A stretch of 64,000 nucleotides of DNA, taken from positions 248,001 through 312,000 of the forward strand of contig NZ_CALPCI010000001.1 of the NCBI RefSeq assembly GCF_943192935.1, read 5' to 3'. This stretch comes from Limosilactobacillus caecicola (lineage in GTDB: Bacteria; Bacillota; Bacilli; Lactobacillales; Lactobacillaceae). The notes under the pieces were generated by a model. It made no database searches, had not been told where the DNA came from, and saw only the letters and a program-made list of their open reading frames with translations. This document shows, piece by piece, positions 60,855 to 64,000 of the stretch (positions are counted from its first letter, which is position 1; each line of letters starts with the position of its first letter). The translations under genes were made by a program, and so were the position numbers.

Positions 60855-61517
60855 ATGGCACACCTATATCTAGTCCGCCACGGACAAACCTTTTTAAATC
60901 AAATGAACCGCATGCAAGGCATTACTGACTCTGCCTTGACGGAACGTGGCCAGCACCAAGCCACCACGTTAGGAAAAAATTTGGCACAAATTCCGTTTCA
61001 GGCCGTTTTCTCTTCTGACCTTGGCCGGGCTAAACAGACAACTCAACTCATTCAAGACCAGCTTCCGAACCACCTCACTCCCGAATACCGGCTCGAACTG
61101 CGGGAAGTGAACTTTGGCGAATTTGACGCGATGCCGATTGACCAGGTCTGGGCCGATATTACCACCGGCACTGAAATGCACACCCAAAACGACATTATTA
61201 AACATGGTGGAATGAAGAAGGTCCGGGACCTGATGGTTGAACATGATCATTCTCACTTAGCCGAAAGTTATCCCGCCGTCCTAAACCGTTGGCAAGCGTT
61301 CTTGCAAGAACTACAAAGTCACCATTTTGACACTGGCGACAACATTCTGGTTGTTTCACATGGAACATTGATTCGGACAATTTGTGAGCATTATGGTGCC
61401 AAAGTCTATCGTGACGACGATAGTAGGGCAGTACCAGCTAACGGTAGTTACTCCCGCCTAGATTTAGCGCCAGATGGTACCATTAAATTGGCAGAGTTTA
61501 ACGTTACGAAGTGTTAA
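60855..61517 (+). CDS. Histidine phosphatase family protein
   Basis: A 220-residue phosphoglycerate mutase-like phosphatase. RHGQT sets the catalytic histidine at residue 9, and the second is in VSHGTLIRT; LQGITDSALTERGQ-type sequence is present as MQGITDSALTERGQHQ. It starts 24 bases after the regulator gene behind GGAGG and may be read with it. Codon use returns to the G/C-richer type of the surrounding chromosome, which marks the right edge of the A/T-rich segment. It is a relative of the protein at 18500-19153. Substrate unknown. Confidence 0.88.
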   Translation: MAHLYLVRHGQTFLNQMNRMQGITDSALTERGQHQATTLGKNLAQIPFQAVFSSDLGRAKQTTQLIQDQLPNHLTPEYRLELREVNFGEFDAMPIDQVWADITTGTEMHTQNDIIKHGGMKKVRDLMVEHDHSHLAESYPAVLNRWQAFLQELQSHHFDTGDNILVVSHGTLIRTICEHYGAKVYRDDDSRAVPANGSYSRLDLAPDGTIKLAEFNVTKC

Positions 61518-61565
61518 TAACCCTTCAAATAGAAAAGTATGCTTCTGCATTAGCAACATGAACAC

Positions 61566-61602
61566 AAAAGGACCGCTACCCGAATGGGGTAGCGGTCCTT
61601 TT
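61566..61602. terminator. Bidirectional terminator
   Basis: AAAAGGACCGCTACCC and GGGTAGCGGTCCTTTT are perfect 16-base arms, between convergent genes. Confidence 0.92.
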
Positions 61603-61619
61603 AATTGAGTCATCGATTT

Positions 61620-62027
61620 TTATTTCACGATTTCACAAAATTCAATCGTTTCAGCATTTGGTCCTTCAATGTTGAAGAACTTAATGCCCTTGTCCCAGAA
61701 ATCAAGGTGTTGAACTGCGTCATCCTTGACCTTGAAGCCTTCTGCTTTAGCAGCCTTGAATGCTGCATCGGCATCCTTAGTGTTCAAAGAAATGTGGTTG
61801 ATCGCACCAGTCTTGCAAACGGCACCGTCACCAGTCCAGATTTCCAAAGTCAAGTGGTTGTAATGCATGAACACTACTTCGTTGCCTTGGTCATCAGTAT
61901 CAAATTCTCCCAACTTCTTGAAGCCCAGCTTTTCCCAAAAAGCAATCGTTGCGGCCATGTCATCAGTTGGAATTCCAATGTGTTGAACGTCGTCAAAGTA
62001 ACCTGCTAAGCTCTTGTTAAATGCCAT
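61620..62027 (-). CDS. VOC-family (glyoxalase-fold) protein
   Basis: A 135-residue vicinal oxygen chelate protein with two beta-alpha-beta modules: VQHIGIPTDDMAATIAFWEKLGF and INHISLNTKDADAAFKAAKAEGF. The metal ligands visible are the histidines of VQHIG and INHIS and the glutamates in LTLEIW and ETIEFCE. This set fits a glyoxalase I-like or dioxygenase-like enzyme. The ATG at 62027 has AGGAGA eight bases upstream. It lies 24 bases after the membrane protein gene. Substrate unknown. Confidence 0.85.
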   Translation of the reverse strand: MAFNKSLAGYFDDVQHIGIPTDDMAATIAFWEKLGFKKLGEFDTDDQGNEVVFMHYNHLTLEIWTGDGAVCKTGAINHISLNTKDADAAFKAAKAEGFKVKDDAVQHLDFWDKGIKFFNIEGPNAETIEFCEIVK

Positions 62028-62051
62028 GATAATAATCTCCTTTATTTCCAA

Positions 62052-62792
62052 TTAGTTACCAATATCCAAAGCTTGGTGATGCAGCTTCGGGAAAATATGC
62101 CGGTCGGCCCAGCCAGTAATGGCCCCTTGGAATGCTAAAGCAAACAGGGTCCCTAACCCAAAGTTGTAAATACCACCCTGCATGATGGCCGCGATAATCG
62201 CCATCACTGTCGGCGGAATATATGACATCCACATTGAAATGGATGCATTCCCATGACAGTAACGGAACCGGATGATTTGATACAAGTCATCCGCCGGGTG
62301 CAGAACCAAGTTGACCCGTTGGTAAATCGAAATGGCAGTCCCGATAAAAGCCACCCCTAAGAAGTTAATCAAAACGTAGAGAATAACCATTGGTAACGAA
62401 GTGGCGTCTGGCATAATCCGGTTAAAAATGTCGGAGAACCATTGAATGAAAATTGAAAATGGCAACATGAAAATAAAGTTACCACCAATTCGTTTCCAAT
62501 CCCATTTATGCATCAAAATTGCGTTCAGGACTGAGGTCAACATCCCCAGCACCATGAAGGCCCAGAACAGGGTCATTGAATTATTACCCAACACGGCAAT
62601 CCCCAAGTTATTTTCAGCAGCAGTCCAGTATGCTGAACCCAGGAATTGTGGGTGGACATGTGAACTAGTAACCAGCGTCAAAACATTCCCCATCGAGTTG
62701 ATCACGATAGAAAAGGCAAAAAACGCCCAACTAGCTGTCAGGGAAATCGTCCGTTCTTGGACCTTCCCTTGGACAGGCGTTTGTTCATCCAT
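62052..62792 (-). CDS. Multi-helix membrane protein (YitT/YczE-like)
   Basis: A 246-residue membrane protein with about six hydrophobic segments, starting after a soluble 20-residue tail. Segments such as FFAFSIVINSMGNVLTLVTS and FIGTAISIYQRVNLVLHPADDLYQIIRFRY resemble the YitT/YczE group of membrane proteins, whose function is not established. It heads a two-gene unit with the VOC protein. A near-perfect LacI/CcpA-type palindrome lies 64 bases upstream, so the unit is probably under catabolite or sugar control. Confidence 0.65.
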   Translation of the reverse strand: MDEQTPVQGKVQERTISLTASWAFFAFSIVINSMGNVLTLVTSSHVHPQFLGSAYWTAAENNLGIAVLGNNSMTLFWAFMVLGMLTSVLNAILMHKWDWKRIGGNFIFMLPFSIFIQWFSDIFNRIMPDATSLPMVILYVLINFLGVAFIGTAISIYQRVNLVLHPADDLYQIIRFRYCHGNASISMWMSYIPPTVMAIIAAIMQGGIYNFGLGTLFALAFQGAITGWADRHIFPKLHHQALDIGN

Positions 62793-62855
62793 AGCTAACT
62801 TCCTCTCTTTGTGAATGTGCTTACAAAGCTATAATTTACACTCTCTCGGAGGGGT

Positions 62856-62871
62856 TGTCAAACGTTTCACA
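62856..62871. promoter_or_regulatory. Operator-like palindrome upstream of the YitT-like gene
   Basis: TGTCAAACGTTTCACA is symmetric except for one pair, with a central CG. A further TGAAAACGTTACAC is at 62934-62947. Both fit the cre/LacI-family form. Confidence 0.5.
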
Positions 62872-62961
62872 AAGATTTCACAAATTAATTTTCGTATGAC
62901 CTAACGACGGTCCTCCAGGCGGCTGATTGACATTGAAAACGTTACACTTTTTAGTGATTCC

Positions 62962-63615
62962 TTATCCTTCATTAACTAGCGTAATCCGTTCTTGGTGGTG
63001 TTGTGGATCGACCACTTCACTGACTACTAATTTGGCCATCGTCCCGGAAGTTACTCGTGAAACATTGGCGGAGTTAAACAGTAATTCATCCTGACCCAGT
63101 TCATAATCGGTCGCTGGGCCTGATTCAAACGTCATTGCTGGTGAAATGCCAAGCCAGTCAGCATCATCCACGGTTTCCAAGAATTCTAGTTCCTTCAGTT
63201 GTTGCTTTGGCGTATTAATCCAGGTTTCAGCGTTCGGTAACTTGGCCAAGTCGTCAACTACCAGGTGGTTATCTTCACCGGTATGCAAACTTCCGGCACC
63301 CAGAATAAAGATAACCCGGATCTTGCCCTGCCGCGCCACATTGATTAATTTTTCGGCTAACTTGATTTGTTGATCGGCATTGGCAGGTGCCGTGCCAAAA
63401 GCGTCAATGATCACGTCGAACCGGGCTAATTCCGCGTCTGACAAGTTTAACACGTCTCCGGTAATCAATAGGTTTGCATCGTCACCCAGGACCTCCTTCG
63501 CCCGCTTTTCATTCCGGACAATCCCGATTACATCCAAATTGGAATCAGCACTCGCTAATTGATAAATGGCACTGCCGGCCATCCCACTAGCACCAATTAC
63601 ACCGACTTTTTTCAT
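62962..63615 (-). CDS. NAD(P)-binding Rossmann-fold protein
   Basis: A 217-residue protein with an N-terminal dinucleotide fold VGVIGASGMAGSAIYQLA and the pattern FDVIIDAFGTAP of NmrA-like/atypical SDR proteins. The middle is VIFILGAGSLHTGEDNH. There is no clear YxxxK catalytic pair, so it may be a sensor or a reductase with another mechanism. Similar proteins are annotated as NAD(P)H-binding flavin reductase-like. The ATG follows GAAAGGA. Single-gene unit. Confidence 0.8.
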   Translation of the reverse strand: MKKVGVIGASGMAGSAIYQLASADSNLDVIGIVRNEKRAKEVLGDDANLLITGDVLNLSDAELARFDVIIDAFGTAPANADQQIKLAEKLINVARQGKIRVIFILGAGSLHTGEDNHLVVDDLAKLPNAETWINTPKQQLKELEFLETVDDADWLGISPAMTFESGPATDYELGQDELLFNSANVSRVTSGTMAKLVVSEVVDPQHHQERITLVNEG

Positions 63616-63719
63616 GATAATCCTTCCTTTCTAATCTTGATCTGTAATTTATTATAATCAATTCACTCATTCCAAGATTCCCAGACGTGGAATAAATTTA
63701 CGTTCCACACCAAAAAAGC

Positions 63720-63744
63720 CCCTTGCACTGCGTCGATGCAAGGG
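63720..63744 (-). terminator. Terminator left behind by the broken alcohol dehydrogenase gene
   Basis: CCCTTGCA (63720-63727) and TGCAAGGG (63737-63744) form a hairpin; read leftward, GGGCTTTTTTGG follows. It is downstream of the gene remnant. Confidence 0.75.
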
Positions 63745-63780
63745 ACGATATTATTTCTAAAGGAGGAATGTTGAAGTGAA

Positions 63781-63876
63781 CTAGTCACCCGATTTGTAAT
63801 CCTTGACTTCAGAACCAACCTTTTCAACGATCCCTGACCCTTCGTGGCCTAAGATAATTGGGAGTGGATGTAAGAG
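63781..63876 (-). pseudogene. Remnant of a zinc-type alcohol dehydrogenase
   Basis: Read leftward, 31 codons give [19 protein letters not shown], then [10 protein letters not shown] and a stop. This is the GHE/GxGxVxxVG zinc-binding stretch of medium-chain alcohol dehydrogenases, normally around residues 55-85. Neither the start of the protein before it nor the rest of the catalytic and NAD-binding domains after it is present, and a stop replaces the residue after GD. It is a deletion remnant that has kept the old terminator. Confidence 0.75.
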
Positions 63877-63898
63877 ATTTCTAGGAACGATTAAGAAA

Positions 63899-63928
63899 AA
63901 CTGCCTCATCAGTGTTGATGAGACAGTT
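63899..63928. terminator. Terminator of the gene entering from the right edge
   Basis: AACTGCCTCATCA pairs with TGATGAGACAGTT around four bases; Ts follow in the leftward direction (TTTTTCTT). Confidence 0.85.
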
Positions 63929-63940
63929 GACTTAATTTAA

Positions 63941-64000
63941 TTAAACTTTCTTTTCACCATCTTGGTCATGGAAAGTCGACTTAAGCGGGTAGGTCAGGTG
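63941..64000 (-). CDS. C-terminal end of a leftward gene (cut by window edge)
   Basis: The last 19 codons and TAA of a leftward gene. The tail reads HLTYPLKSTFHDQDGEKKV. It ends 12 bases before a strong terminator, which supports it being real. The family cannot be told from this length. Confidence 0.5.
   Translation of the reverse strand, partial: HLTYPLKSTFHDQDGEKKV

Overview
The window looks like chromosome of a heterofermentative lactic acid bacterium of the family Lactobacillaceae; I would not name a species from the sequence alone. The grounds are strong Gram-positive ribosome binding sites (AGGAGG) before nearly every gene, T-box, guanine and TPP riboswitches, CcpA-type cre-like palindromes, a lipoteichoic acid synthase, an Spx/ArsC-family protein, an orphan BioY, glutamate decarboxylase with a GABA antiporter, and many sugar PTS operons. 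No rRNA, tRNA, phage, IS or CRISPR locus was seen.

Region by region. 1-4.3 kb: start of an ABC-F gene, a flavin reductase, a T-box-controlled MetQ-like/MsrA pair, and a sufS-sufU pair headed by an unlisted 29-residue membrane peptide. 4.3-11.7 kb: a ribose and 2-deoxyribose island (FucP-type permease, RbsD, RbsK, deoxyribokinase, DUF4432 mutarotase, DeoC), with a divergent SorC-family DeoR and a small PAS protein. 11.7-24.4 kb: housekeeping genes (thioredoxin, TerC, RluA, CorA-like channel, guanine-riboswitch purine permease, dipeptidase, LtaS, nitroreductase, ferredoxin reductase, nucleoside hydrolase). 24.5-24.7 kb: a gene-free cluster of DnaA boxes. 24.75-27 kb: a TPP-riboswitch ECF-type ATPase and T component. 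27-35 kb: Na+/H+ antiporter, hydrolase, XRE regulator plus methyltransferase, a candidate structured small RNA, two hypothetical genes, a universal stress protein and a solitary ptsI. 35.4-42.3 kb: a complete L-ascorbate operon (ulaG-C-A-B-D-E-F) with divergent ulaR. 42.4-47.8 kb: amidohydrolase, gadB/gadC, bioY and Spx. 47.9-60.8 kb: two further PTS operons, each with a PRD regulator, around two tandem full-length transketolases; most of this stretch is visibly richer in A/T than its flanks. 60.8-64 kb: phosphatase, glyoxalase-fold protein, membrane protein, Rossmann protein, an alcohol dehydrogenase remnant and the end of another gene.

How it works together. Much of the window feeds pentose phosphates into central metabolism. 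Ribose and deoxyribose enter as ribose-5-P and deoxyribose-5-P, the latter split by DeoC to acetaldehyde and glyceraldehyde-3-P. Ascorbate is converted through 3-keto-L-gulonate-6-P to xylulose-5-P. The transketolases then join C2 and C3 units. The PTS systems need phosphoryl groups from the EI encoded at 33.5-35.3 kb, which here has no ptsH partner. The least explained part is the double PTS/transketolase cluster at 48-61 kb, which lacks any obvious kinase, isomerase or dehydrogenase for its substrate.
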